From contig JAHZFL010000019.1 of assembly GCA_019421345.1 (NCBI GenBank), positions 1-38,193 on the forward strand: a stretch of DNA of 38,193 nucleotides. The letters are read 5' to 3'. The notes beneath the pieces are model-generated. The model saw only the letters and a list, made by a program, of their open reading frames with translations, was not told where the DNA came from and did not search any database. The position numbers and the translations under genes are program-made. Shown here piece by piece: positions 15,395 to 22,897 of the stretch. The stretch comes from Roseburia sp. Lineage in GTDB: Bacteria; Bacillota; Clostridia; Lachnospirales; Lachnospiraceae. The number at the start of each line of letters is the position of its first letter. Positions within the stretch are counted from its first letter, which is position 1.

Positions 15395-15553
15395 TTATTC
15401 CTCAACAATCTTAAAATATAGTGGCGGATATAAGTAGTCCTCCCCGGAGTCATCCCTGATCCGGTAGTAGCCTCTCTCAACTGAAAGAACATCATAGATT
15501 TTATCATTCGTGAGAACCAGAAACTCTGTTTTTCCCAAATACCTAACTTTCAT
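15395..15553 (-). CDS. Candidate immunity protein 1 of the MuF toxin
   Basis: A 52-aa protein starting MKVRYLGKTEFLVLTNDKIY and ending in DYLYPPLYFKIVEE, with the pattern of a small β-barrel. Its ATG lies inside the last codons of the MuF gene (11-bp overlap) with a GGGAG ribosome site, so it is made together with the toxin. A small gene overlapping the 3' end of a polymorphic toxin is the usual place for immunity. No family name is claimed. Confidence 0.68.
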   Translation of the reverse strand: MKVRYLGKTEFLVLTNDKIYDVLSVERGYYRIRDDSGEDYLYPPLYFKIVEE

Positions 15554-17129
15554 CACCAATCTCCCTCTTCAATTTGAATCCAACCTTCCCGACAGTTTCC
15601 TCCTGAAACCAATGAACCTCTGCTCGAAATTCCTCACCGGTTTCCATATCCATAAGAACTCCAAAACCTTTTGCGTGCTGCCATTTTCCCGCAGTTCCGC
15701 CATATTGTTCCGTAAGTCCCTCCGCCACGCCTTCATGAAGCGGGTGCTTTGTTCCCTTTCCTGCAAATACCTCTGCATTCTGAATACGAGTTCCCGGAGC
15801 AAACTCGTATTCTATTCCAGAAGACTTATCGATTACCTTGTAATTTCTAGCTTTAGCACCAACGCTCTTATGTATTATAATGTCCTTTATGTGTATTGTA
15901 TCAGTATTTTTAGCCTTTGTATAGGATTTATTCGCCGCAGTTGCCTTTGCACTGACACTCCGGTTGAATCCTACAACCTGCTCTCTGTCCGTCCTGCGGT
16001 GAAGGTCTGCATTGCCATCCAGATAGGCTTTCAGTTTTGCCTCCTTCGATTTCAGCTGCACCGCTGCCGCCTGAAATGCCTCGTCATCCCCTATCTCGTT
16101 ACACAGCATACACTCCCTTTTCTGTTTGCGCACGGCGCGCTCAAACGCCCGCTGTTTCTGTATTTTCTTGTAGAGTTCATCGTTTTTCTCCATATCCTCT
16201 GTCGGAAAGTATCTCCGGATCGATACCCCTTCCATATACGGATATATGTGATGACCGCAGTTGATTCCGAGCAGTCCGTCCGGCTGTCCGTAGCTGGAAG
16301 TGTTCCAGTGTGGGTATTTATCAGACTTATTTGCCCGGTCAAATATCTTTCCCTGGTCTCTGGCACATTTGGGACGCGCGCCGGAATGACTGCTCACCTC
16401 AAGCAGATACACCCCGAAATCTTCCGATCTTGCCATCTGTACCTCTGCGGCGACCGTATTACTTGTTGAACGCATGACCATGTTCACATAAGCTTCCGGC
16501 GTCCACTCCCTTCCCCGCTTGTCAACAAATGCCGGGATCCCTTTCTCATTAAACTCCTGAATGCACTTGCGCATTGCCTGCTGCCTTGATTCCGCCCCCG
16601 TCAGCACTGCTGCCATTTTGCCATTTAATATACGGAGATATTCCGGCTTGTTTTCCATCTCCTGCGCCCTGGAAGCCACATTCTGAACAAACTGCTTATA
16701 GGCATCCCTCGCCATATACAGCATCACTGTATTGCACAGATTCAGCGTGTCCTTCGCCTGCTCCTGCATCGTGGTGAGAACCTGTTTTACATTCCTGCTT
16801 TTTTTCGGTGATACCGCCGGAGAAACAAGACCTTTCTCAACCACGCGCTGCATCGCCGGTTCCATTTCTGCTATCGCCTGCTCTGCCGTTTCATTCAGCA
16901 TACGCTCCATCGCGGTCTGCGACAGCTTTGCAGACTTCGCTATGATCTTGATGTTTTCCTGATTTAGTTTCCCGATTTCCGCCAGTTTACGGAGCAGCCA
17001 CACATCAGAGGCGATCGGTTGGTTATAATCCCGGCAGTGTCTCATGATGTTCGCCATGATCTGCTCCTCGAGATCCTGATATATTCCCGTAGGAACGTCA
17101 GCGTGTCTCTGGTTCTCTGTCTGGTTCAT
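15543..17129 (-). CDS. MuF-type minor head protein with C-terminal toxin-like domain
   Basis: A 528-aa protein. Residues 1 to about 350 are the phage minor capsid protein 2 / MuF head morphogenesis region (VDKRGREWTPEAYVNMVMRS, NCGHHIYPY). A linker follows, then from about 395 a separate domain containing EFAPGTRIQNAEVFAGKGTK, HEGVAEGLTEQYGG and AEVHWFQEETVGKVGFKLKR. MuF proteins with exchangeable C-terminal toxin domains are a known temperate-phage toxin family, carried in the virion and injected. I cannot name this toxin fold; a small nuclease of the BECR type is one hypothesis. It overlaps the portal end by 32 bp, and the downstream 52-aa gene overlaps its own end. Confidence 0.82.
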   Translation of the reverse strand: MNQTENQRHADVPTGIYQDLEEQIMANIMRHCRDYNQPIASDVWLLRKLAEIGKLNQENIKIIAKSAKLSQTAMERMLNETAEQAIAEMEPAMQRVVEKGLVSPAVSPKKSRNVKQVLTTMQEQAKDTLNLCNTVMLYMARDAYKQFVQNVASRAQEMENKPEYLRILNGKMAAVLTGAESRQQAMRKCIQEFNEKGIPAFVDKRGREWTPEAYVNMVMRSTSNTVAAEVQMARSEDFGVYLLEVSSHSGARPKCARDQGKIFDRANKSDKYPHWNTSSYGQPDGLLGINCGHHIYPYMEGVSIRRYFPTEDMEKNDELYKKIQKQRAFERAVRKQKRECMLCNEIGDDEAFQAAAVQLKSKEAKLKAYLDGNADLHRRTDREQVVGFNRSVSAKATAANKSYTKAKNTDTIHIKDIIIHKSVGAKARNYKVIDKSSGIEYEFAPGTRIQNAEVFAGKGTKHPLHEGVAEGLTEQYGGTAGKWQHAKGFGVLMDMETGEEFRAEVHWFQEETVGKVGFKLKREIGDES

Positions 17130-18588
17130 CTACCTCACCGCCTTTGTCTGAACGAACATCAATTTGTCTTTTTTCTTCTCCGTCCCCCTCTACGTCCGTC
17201 CAGTCAATATCCTGCCCTGTGATCTGTCCTTCCTCCGCAATGCGCTCAATCTCCTTTTTGGCATCCGCTTTTGAACACTTATCTATCTCCATGATTGCCG
17301 TCAATTTTGAACGTAACCCTGCCTGTACCAGCTTAATATTCCGGTCAATCGTTGTATTTGTATCTTCGATGATGCTATCATCAAAATCTATCGTAACCTC
17401 AATCTCAGCCCCGTCGTCCAAAAACGCAACCGCCTGCACCAACGCGATCAATGCCGTCTCGATGATAATTGCATTCTTTTGCCGGTTCTGGTAAAGATCG
17501 CTCTTGTCCGATATAACCTCCGTAGCCGTCTTAACCCCGGAAGGACTGAACTGGTAACTTCCTGTTCCCATTCCTACTTTTAGACTTAAAATGTCAAGGC
17601 TTCTTTGAATGCCAAGCTCATGCTCCTGCGCCCGGATACTCATATCAACTTGCTCCGGTCTGCCCTCATCACGGTTATCGCCCGGCATCAGGTAATAAAC
17701 CGTATCATTCGGGTCAAATGCCGGTGCAGTGATTCCGTCCTTTTCCATCATCTTTTTTGCCATTGTAATAGGCACCATGATACGTTTGCGACCGAGCACA
17801 TACTCGTTTATGTAGCTGTCATAGACAATGTCGCACCCTTTCAGTTGCGCGATGCTGTTTGCATATACAGATATTCCAAGTGGGCTGTCGAGATCAAGGT
17901 TATTACAGATATTCGGTGTTATAATCTGAAAGAGCGGTTTATCATACCCAGTATCAATAATCGGTATCGCTTTTCCCGGTGCATCCACTTCCTTCCCGGA
18001 TTCAGCATCAATATATTTATTCTCGATATAATACTGCTCTGGCTTTTCCGTGGTCCCCTCATCCGCAGCGGCTTTCCCTTTTCGGTGTATCTGTAGATAT
18101 ATAACCTCCTTCTTATCAATTATCCGGATGCTCCCAAAAGCACACTCGGTGATGTCCCCATTATCCCAAGACAACGGATAGATCATATCTGCCCGGACAA
18201 AATCTATCATGATACCGTCATCTTCTGCCTTATACTCTACAAATGCTCCAGTGCCAAGTGCAAATGCCAGCTCCACAAGCTGGTTGCCCCGTACCTTAAA
18301 ATTATTTGCTTGTAAAATGGCATTCAAGCGAGTTTCATAATTACCCGCATTGATCGTAACCTTTTCATTGAGAAGAAGATTCGCCCAATCTTCGCAAACC
18401 TTTTTTGCCATGCCCAAACTATATCGTTTCTGCTTCGTGGTTACTACACCATTGTAAACCGTATAGGTATGGAACTTAGATACTTCTCCTTGATACCAGT
18501 CAAGCCACTCGTCAATATGGCAATAGGTCTCATCTGAAACTGTAGCATATCCATTTTCAATTAAATACTGCCTGATTCTGTTTCCCAT
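17098..18588 (-). CDS. Portal protein (SPP1 gp6-like)
   Basis: A 496-aa portal. The start MGNRIRQYLIENGYATVS was chosen because GGAGG lies 6 nt upstream, 13 bp after the terminase stop. The core contains NICNNLDLDSPLGISVYANS and GMGTGSYQFSPSGVKTATEV, typical of SPP1-type portals. The C-terminus is acidic and disordered (EGDGEEKRQIDVRSDKGGEV). The dodecamer forms the channel through which terminase pumps DNA. The gene order TerS-TerL-portal-MuF is canonical. Confidence 0.92.
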   Translation of the reverse strand: MGNRIRQYLIENGYATVSDETYCHIDEWLDWYQGEVSKFHTYTVYNGVVTTKQKRYSLGMAKKVCEDWANLLLNEKVTINAGNYETRLNAILQANNFKVRGNQLVELAFALGTGAFVEYKAEDDGIMIDFVRADMIYPLSWDNGDITECAFGSIRIIDKKEVIYLQIHRKGKAAADEGTTEKPEQYYIENKYIDAESGKEVDAPGKAIPIIDTGYDKPLFQIITPNICNNLDLDSPLGISVYANSIAQLKGCDIVYDSYINEYVLGRKRIMVPITMAKKMMEKDGITAPAFDPNDTVYYLMPGDNRDEGRPEQVDMSIRAQEHELGIQRSLDILSLKVGMGTGSYQFSPSGVKTATEVISDKSDLYQNRQKNAIIIETALIALVQAVAFLDDGAEIEVTIDFDDSIIEDTNTTIDRNIKLVQAGLRSKLTAIMEIDKCSKADAKKEIERIAEEGQITGQDIDWTDVEGDGEEKRQIDVRSDKGGEVDEPDREPETR

Positions 18589-18601
18589 GTATTCCTCCGC
18601 T

Positions 18602-19927
18602 CTATGCCGCTGTATATAAAATATCATCCATGATTGATTCTGTACTGTATTCGGTACTGTCAAGGCTATCCACATTCATCAAGCCGTCGTCAAGACGCAC
18701 ATCCTGATTTACCTTCTTATCGTCATATACTGCCTGTTCAAATGCTTCGATGATATGCTTGCAGTGATCCATAACCTTCCAGCGATTCTGCGCAATCAGA
18801 CTGTTATAAAATGCAATCCTGCCATTAATCGGACCTTTTATCGCATTCTTAACCCCTATCGCCACATGAGCCTGTATACATGCCATTTCAAGCCCCGCGA
18901 TCAGCGTCTGTTCTGCACTGTCACAATAAGCTTCATACACCTTAAACTGCATCTGCGCCCGTCTCACAAAATCAATAAAGGCTTCCTGCAGCTCCTTGGG
19001 GTTTATCCTCTTTTTGCAGTAATACTCATCCAGCACGACAACCTGCTTAAACCCTCTCGTGAATCCCGTAAGGGTAAAAGAATGAGCCGACTTTGTACCT
19101 CCAAAGTCGACCCCAATCACCGCGTACATAATCTCATTCTCTCTCAGCCACGCCGTCGATACTGTGTACGCTTTTACGTTATCAGCAAATTGCTGATAAA
19201 TCAGACCGTCAGCTGCTACCCACAGCCCTAGAACAAAACGTTTGTAAAACACACTTCCATGCGGCCATGCGTTTTTATATTCCTCTTTGCGCTTTTCAGA
19301 CAGTGACAAATTATCGTCCATTGTGAAATGCAGGTGATATACGCCTTTCCGTTTTGCCTCCTCCGGTTTGAGATATTCTTCCGGTATAAAATGATGCGGT
19401 CCTGCCGGATTGCAGTTCATCCACACTTTCCACCCGTCCACAGAGCATCTTGCGATCATCTGGTCAATAAATGATTTTGGGAACAAAGCAGCCTCGTCCG
19501 CATACGCTCCTGCCGCTGTAAGACCCTGAAGGGCATCCTGCGCTGCTTCTGTATTTGCTCCGTACAGATAATACACATTGCTCCCGATCTCAATTCTCGC
19601 ATCGGTACCGGAACGAATGTATGTATATGACCATCCCCACGCTTCCAGTATCTGGATCATGGGCTGTATCACATTTTTCTTTAGCGCTCCCATCGTCTTC
19701 CCCGCCAGAATAAAAGATTCGCCGGAAAACATCTCCTGCGACCACATCAGAAATCCGCATATACACGCAATCGTTTTCCCGGAACGGATAGACCCGTCCG
19801 CAATCAGATAATTATTCGTACTCGCCCGAACCACTGGACGCCACCAGTTCATCAGGCGCAGCTGCTGATCCGAAAATGGCTCAAACTTAAATCTGACTAT
19901 CTTACGTTTTTTCTTCACCACTACCAT
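18602..19927 (-). CDS. Terminase large subunit
   Basis: A 441-aa packaging motor. The ATPase Walker A is DGSIRSGKT (residues 44-52), Walker B is AGAYADEAAL, and the nuclease starts at VIGVDFGGTKSAHSF with a later acidic residue in YCDSAEQTL. This is the PBSX-like terminase type. The ATG at 19927 is used here; GTG codons at 19921 or 19918 fit the AGGAG site slightly better. The longer frame reaching 20032 would overlap TerS by 130 bp and is not likely. It overlaps the end of terS. Confidence 0.93.
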   Translation of the reverse strand: MVVVKKKRKIVRFKFEPFSDQQLRLMNWWRPVVRASTNNYLIADGSIRSGKTIACICGFLMWSQEMFSGESFILAGKTMGALKKNVIQPMIQILEAWGWSYTYIRSGTDARIEIGSNVYYLYGANTEAAQDALQGLTAAGAYADEAALFPKSFIDQMIARCSVDGWKVWMNCNPAGPHHFIPEEYLKPEEAKRKGVYHLHFTMDDNLSLSEKRKEEYKNAWPHGSVFYKRFVLGLWVAADGLIYQQFADNVKAYTVSTAWLRENEIMYAVIGVDFGGTKSAHSFTLTGFTRGFKQVVVLDEYYCKKRINPKELQEAFIDFVRRAQMQFKVYEAYCDSAEQTLIAGLEMACIQAHVAIGVKNAIKGPINGRIAFYNSLIAQNRWKVMDHCKHIIEAFEQAVYDDKKVNQDVRLDDGLMNVDSLDSTEYSTESIMDDILYTAA

Positions 19928-20720
19928 TCTCCTCGCCAAATAATCTTGTAAGCTCATCCCCTGTCGGACGTACTGCCTGTAAAAATCTCTCAACCGCCGG
20001 ATTGCTTGTATCTTCCTCGTTATTGGTATCAATCTGCGCTTTTAACACAGCAATTCTTGCCTTCTGTTCCTCGGTAGCCATATCCATGTGATCAGACAGC
20101 CATTGGAGTGCCTTCATCCGGTCTTCCAGTTTTATCTTGGTAACTTTACCATCTGATATTTCCGATACGATCGTACCGTCAATCTCATCCTGATTTTTAA
20201 ATCGGAATCCCCCGTTCTTAAAATCCACAAAATCCGTTATATCCGCGAAAGCAATTTCCATATATTTTTGAAATACATCTTCTTCCGAGAAAAACGCACG
20301 GTTCATTCGGTCTTCCTTTAGTCGCCGAATTTCTGCTGCGACCTCTGGTCGCTTTAGCATCTGGCAACCAAGAACCGCGGCACTATTTTTATTTCCATGC
20401 CCAAAAGCTTTCATATACGTTCTTGTCGCATTGAAACATCTGACATAAATAGCGCAAAAGAGCTGCTCCCTATCAGACAACCTCGCGTTGCTTACTATCT
20501 GTTCAACAGCAGCCGACTTCTTATCCTGCTTTTTCTTCTTTCTGTCTTTCGCAACGTTGCATTCACCTGTTTGCAACGTTGCATTCCATTTATAACGGTT
20601 CTTCCAGCTCCGAATCGTTCCCTCTGGCACCTGCAATCGGTCTGCGATCTCAATCAGCTTCAGCCCTTGCTTATATAATTCAAAGGCTTCGTCTGCCCGC
20701 TTATCCTTTTCTTTTGGCAA
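19902..20720 (-). CDS. Terminase small subunit (Terminase_2) with N-terminal HTH
   Basis: A 272-aa DNA-recognition subunit. Residues about 8-45 form a helix-turn-helix (ELYKQGLKLIEIADRLQVPE then TIRSWKNRYKW). A basic linker follows (KKKKQDKKS), then the Terminase_2 core (EQLFCAIYVRCFNATRTYMKAFG, DITDFVDF) and an acidic tail. The start is TTG (20720) with AGGAGGTGA at good spacing. Its own coding sequence contains a duplicated palindrome (20551-20586) that may be the packaging site it binds. Confidence 0.9.
   Translation of the reverse strand: MPKEKDKRADEAFELYKQGLKLIEIADRLQVPEGTIRSWKNRYKWNATLQTGECNVAKDRKKKKQDKKSAAVEQIVSNARLSDREQLFCAIYVRCFNATRTYMKAFGHGNKNSAAVLGCQMLKRPEVAAEIRRLKEDRMNRAFFSEEDVFQKYMEIAFADITDFVDFKNGGFRFKNQDEIDGTIVSEISDGKVTKIKLEDRMKALQWLSDHMDMATEEQKARIAVLKAQIDTNNEEDTSNPAVERFLQAVRPTGDELTRLFGEENGSGEEKT
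20551..20586. repeat. Duplicated palindrome inside terS, candidate pac site
   Basis: GCAACGTTGCATTC occurs at 20551-20564 and again at 20573-20586. Each copy contains the 10-bp palindrome GCAACGTTGC, and the copies are 22 bp (about two helical turns) apart. Because 22 is not a multiple of three, the two copies are read in different frames, so protein similarity cannot explain the repeat. pac sites of SPP1- and P22-type phages lie in or near terS. Confidence 0.6.
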
Positions 20721-20759
20721 AGGCTGTCACCTCCTTGTGCTTTTATTCCTCGTACCGCA

Positions 20760-20822
20760 CAAAGAAAGCACCCGGAACTTACAAAGCCCGAAACAGGCTC
20801 GTATGTCTGAGTGCTTTCTTTG
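20760..20822. other. Long structured hairpin upstream of terS
   Basis: The outer arms CAAAGAAAGCACCC (20760-20773) and GAGTGCTTTCTTTG (20809-20822) pair over 14 positions with one wobble. Inside are ACTTAC/GTATGT and a tip stem AGCCCG-AAA-CAGGCT (20785-20799). It may be a terminator or attenuator ahead of the packaging operon, or part of a DNA packaging/cos region. Between it and the repeats at 20941 there are about 120 bp without a gene or a convincing promoter. Confidence 0.6.
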
Positions 20823-20940
20823 TACGTACTTGGAGAAGTCATTGCCGCTACTGACAAAGTATATAGGGTAAAGAGAGCGGTGATTCATTCAAACTTGCGC
20901 CTGAACATCTTTCACCGATACCATACTAACACATCACAAA

Positions 20941-20967
20941 CGGACAATCCGGACAAAACGGACAAAC
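20941..20967. repeat. Three tandem 9-bp CGGACAA repeats
   Basis: CGGACAA begins at 20941, 20950 and 20959, an exact 9-bp period, immediately after the stop of the sigma-like gene. Nothing is encoded here. Position upstream of terS suggests binding sites for the late regulator encoded next door or for terminase. Confidence 0.6.
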
Positions 20968-20969
20968 TT

Positions 20970-21392
20970 TTATTTTTCGCTCATAAATCTTTCAAATTCT
21001 TTCCTCATACTCTCCCCAGTAGCTTTCCGCCCCATCCTGTCCGCCGTCTCCTCCCAGCTTAATCCGTCAAAAAAGTGATGCCTGATAATGCGCTGCATCC
21101 GCATCGGGATCGTACACATCCACTTCTCTACATCAAGCTTAACTTCCTCCGCTTTTGCCTGTCTCTCATGCAGTAATACCTCCTCTGCCCGAAGCCGCAC
21201 ATCATCCGAGTATGTATACGCTGTTCCGGTAACCTTGAAATGCGTCTCTGCATAAGGAAAATCATTCATAGAGCCCTTTACATTGCCTGTAACGATTGTT
21301 CGTTTCCGCTTCTGCAATCTGGCAATATCCTTCTGCGTCTCTTTCACAAGCGCACACGCATCTATGTAGTCGCTTAAAACCTCTTTGTTCAA
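20970..21392 (-). CDS. Sigma-70 region 4-like late regulator
   Basis: A 140-aa protein. The N-terminal half is a coiled coil (LVKETQKDIARLQKRKRTIV) and the C-terminal part is a helix-turn-helix (MQRIIRHHFFDGLSWEETAD followed by RMGRKATGESMRKEFERFMS). This is like sigma region 4 or ArpU/RinA-type phage late activators. The start is TTG (21392) behind AGGAGGGG. It is the last gene before the packaging operon, the usual site of the late-transcription activator; the tandem repeats and hairpin right after it are possible targets. Confidence 0.78.
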   Translation of the reverse strand: MNKEVLSDYIDACALVKETQKDIARLQKRKRTIVTGNVKGSMNDFPYAETHFKVTGTAYTYSDDVRLRAEEVLLHERQAKAEEVKLDVEKWMCTIPMRMQRIIRHHFFDGLSWEETADRMGRKATGESMRKEFERFMSEK

Positions 21393-21416
21393 ATTCGCCC
21401 CTCCTGTCTGATCTGC

Positions 21417-21755
21417 TTAGTTCTTATCCTGCCAGAATCCCTGCACAAACTTCCCCAATTCTTGTAGATCTCCGCCAAAAAACATATCTGCCATGCGCTG
21501 AATCTGGCTTTCACAGTACTCCTCCTGCTTGATCAGCGGCACATAATAGCAATACCTGCCCTTCCGGTACATACTTAAAAAGCCTTTTTTCACCAGCCGG
21601 CATAAAATCGTTGATACCGTCTGCGGTTTCCAATCCTTACCGTATCTGGCGTTTACTCTTTCCCTAACCGCTGCCAAGTCTGGTGCTTCATCTGCACACC
21701 ATACAATCGACATCACTAATTCCTCACATTCGGGTAATCTCTTTATCTCTCCCAT
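21417..21755 (-). CDS. BlaI/MecI/CopY-family transcriptional repressor
   Basis: A 112-aa winged-helix protein with the family pattern LPECEELVMSIVW, WKPQTVSTILCRLVKKGFLS and the wing YRKGRYCYYVPLI, then a short dimerisation tail. In bacteria these repressors are inactivated by a BlaR-type membrane protease or by copper; no such partner is seen in this window. AAGGAG precedes the ATG at 8 nt. It lies between the small zinc-protein genes and the sigma-like regulator, so it may control the late switch. Confidence 0.88.
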   Translation of the reverse strand: MGEIKRLPECEELVMSIVWCADEAPDLAAVRERVNARYGKDWKPQTVSTILCRLVKKGFLSMYRKGRYCYYVPLIKQEEYCESQIQRMADMFFGGDLQELGKFVQGFWQDKN

Positions 21756-21787
21756 ATAGCGCTCTCCTTAATCGTTTTTAATATGGT

Positions 21788-21932
21788 TTACTTCCCTTTT
21801 TTCCGCTTATACTGCGTACATTGCTCCGGCGGACATCCTCTGCTGTGCCCTACAATAATGGCATTATCACACGTTGGTGCTTATCCCAAGTTTTCCGTCA
21901 TTCTTATTTTTGAGATTTTTTCTGTTAGCCAT
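21788..21932 (-). pseudogene. Small Cys-containing gene split by a frameshift
   Basis: ATG at 21932 with GGAGG 8 nt upstream opens a frame that stops after 21 codons (MANRKNLKNKNDGKLGISTN-V). Skipping one base (the G of the GTG codon) continues in another frame with CDNAIIVGHSRGCPPEQC and ends YKRKKGK at 21788. The second half has three Cys and no start codon of its own. This is either a +1 frameshift mutation, a sequencing error, or recoding at AAC-GTG-TGA. It overlaps the upstream gene by 8 bp. Confidence 0.55.
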
Positions 21933-22290
21933 GATCCGCACCTCCGATCTGTTCAAATTCTTTTTCGTAACCTGCCTTCTTCTTTTCCAAGTAATCAATG
22001 ACCAGTGCGACAAGTTCCGGCTCTGCATCCATCTCTATTCCTCTGGCGAATTCATAATGTGGAACTAACACCATTTTCTGTTTTGCAAATTTCAAAGTGA
22101 AAAATTTGCTCATTGTCCATTTCCCACGGCTGACATATTCTCCGGTTTCTTCCGCTCTTTTTACCTCTTTATCTCTGGTGGTCTTTATAACCAATCCACT
22201 TTTTATTTCTCCGATAATGTCATTATATTTTACGATTTCATCCCGAAGCTCTTTTGCTCTATCGAACTGTTCGTTTGTCACACTTACCAC
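21925..22290 (-). CDS. Hypothetical phage protein
   Basis: A 121-aa helical protein with a coiled-coil N-terminus (RAKELRDEIVKYNDIIGEIK) and a middle KFFTLKFAKQKMVLVPHYEF. The frame starts with GTG at 22290; a second GTG at 22281 also fits the ribosome site. I recognise no family. It belongs to the small-gene block between replication and packaging. Confidence 0.68.
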   Translation of the reverse strand: MVSVTNEQFDRAKELRDEIVKYNDIIGEIKSGLVIKTTRDKEVKRAEETGEYVSRGKWTMSKFFTLKFAKQKMVLVPHYEFARGIEMDAEPELVALVIDYLEKKKAGYEKEFEQIGGADHG

Positions 22291-22700
22291 CTGCCCTTTC
22301 CATATCTCGGATCAATGAACAATTCCTCTGGCGAATGCACCTTTTTCAGATTCGTGCTATCTATCGGCAAGCTGTTTCCGTATCCACCACTCCATGATCC
22401 GATTCCAAACACATATAATCTTCCATCCATGTCGATTCCCTTAATGGTGTAAGCTGGCTTGTTGCAACACTGCCAATAGGAAATTGTGAAGCAATAGTCT
22501 TTTGTTACATTCTTCAAATGCTCCGGGACACTGTACCAGATTCCATATCTCTGATTGATTTCTTCCAAGGTTGCCCCGCTTCTCAACATTTCATTTGCTC
22601 CATCGACATTCCTGTGTCGCTGTTCATGTTCCGCACATTCCTCCGGAGTATTGATGAGTTTTCCGCAATAATCGCATTTATACACTGTGATCTTCTCCAT
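22284..22700 (-). CDS. Zinc-finger-containing hypothetical protein
   Basis: A 138-aa protein opening with MEKITVYKCDYCGKLINTPE, where CDYC and the later HEQRH form a C2H2-type zinc finger. It ends with FIDPRYGKGRW. The ATG at 22700 was chosen because the longer frame would lie inside the upstream zinc-ribbon gene. It overlaps that gene by 23 bp. No function is assigned. Confidence 0.72.
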   Translation of the reverse strand: MEKITVYKCDYCGKLINTPEECAEHEQRHRNVDGANEMLRSGATLEEINQRYGIWYSVPEHLKNVTKDYCFTISYWQCCNKPAYTIKGIDMDGRLYVFGIGSWSGGYGNSLPIDSTNLKKVHSPEELFIDPRYGKGRW

Positions 22701-22896
22701 CGCTCTTAATTCCTTCCCAGTTAATATTCTGTCCGCAATTCGGACAAAAATCATAGTCATCGTAATCGACCTCATAGCGCTCTCCGCAATTCGGACAAAT
22801 CCATGTGTCATATATCAGATTGCCACAATCATCGCAACAGTCTCCTTCATACATCGGTTTCTTTGGTATCTTCCTTTCCATTGCTGTCCTGCCCAT
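22678..22896 (-). CDS. Small zinc-ribbon protein
   Basis: A 72-aa acidic protein with three CxxC pairs (CDDC, CPNC and CPNC) joined by DYDDYDF, consistent with one or two zinc ribbons. GGGAGG lies 6 nt before the ATG at 22896; an earlier in-frame ATG at 22920 overlaps the SNF2 gene. It directly follows the helicase gene in the operon. Confidence 0.75.
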   Translation of the reverse strand: MGRTAMERKIPKKPMYEGDCCDDCGNLIYDTWICPNCGERYEVDYDDYDFCPNCGQNINWEGIKSDGEDHSV

Positions 22897-22897
22897 A

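Noticed and set aside
15510..16469. 319-aa plus-strand frame opposite the MuF gene
   Set aside because: It is low-complexity, Cys/Leu-rich, has no ribosome site, and the minus strand has clear MuF motifs.
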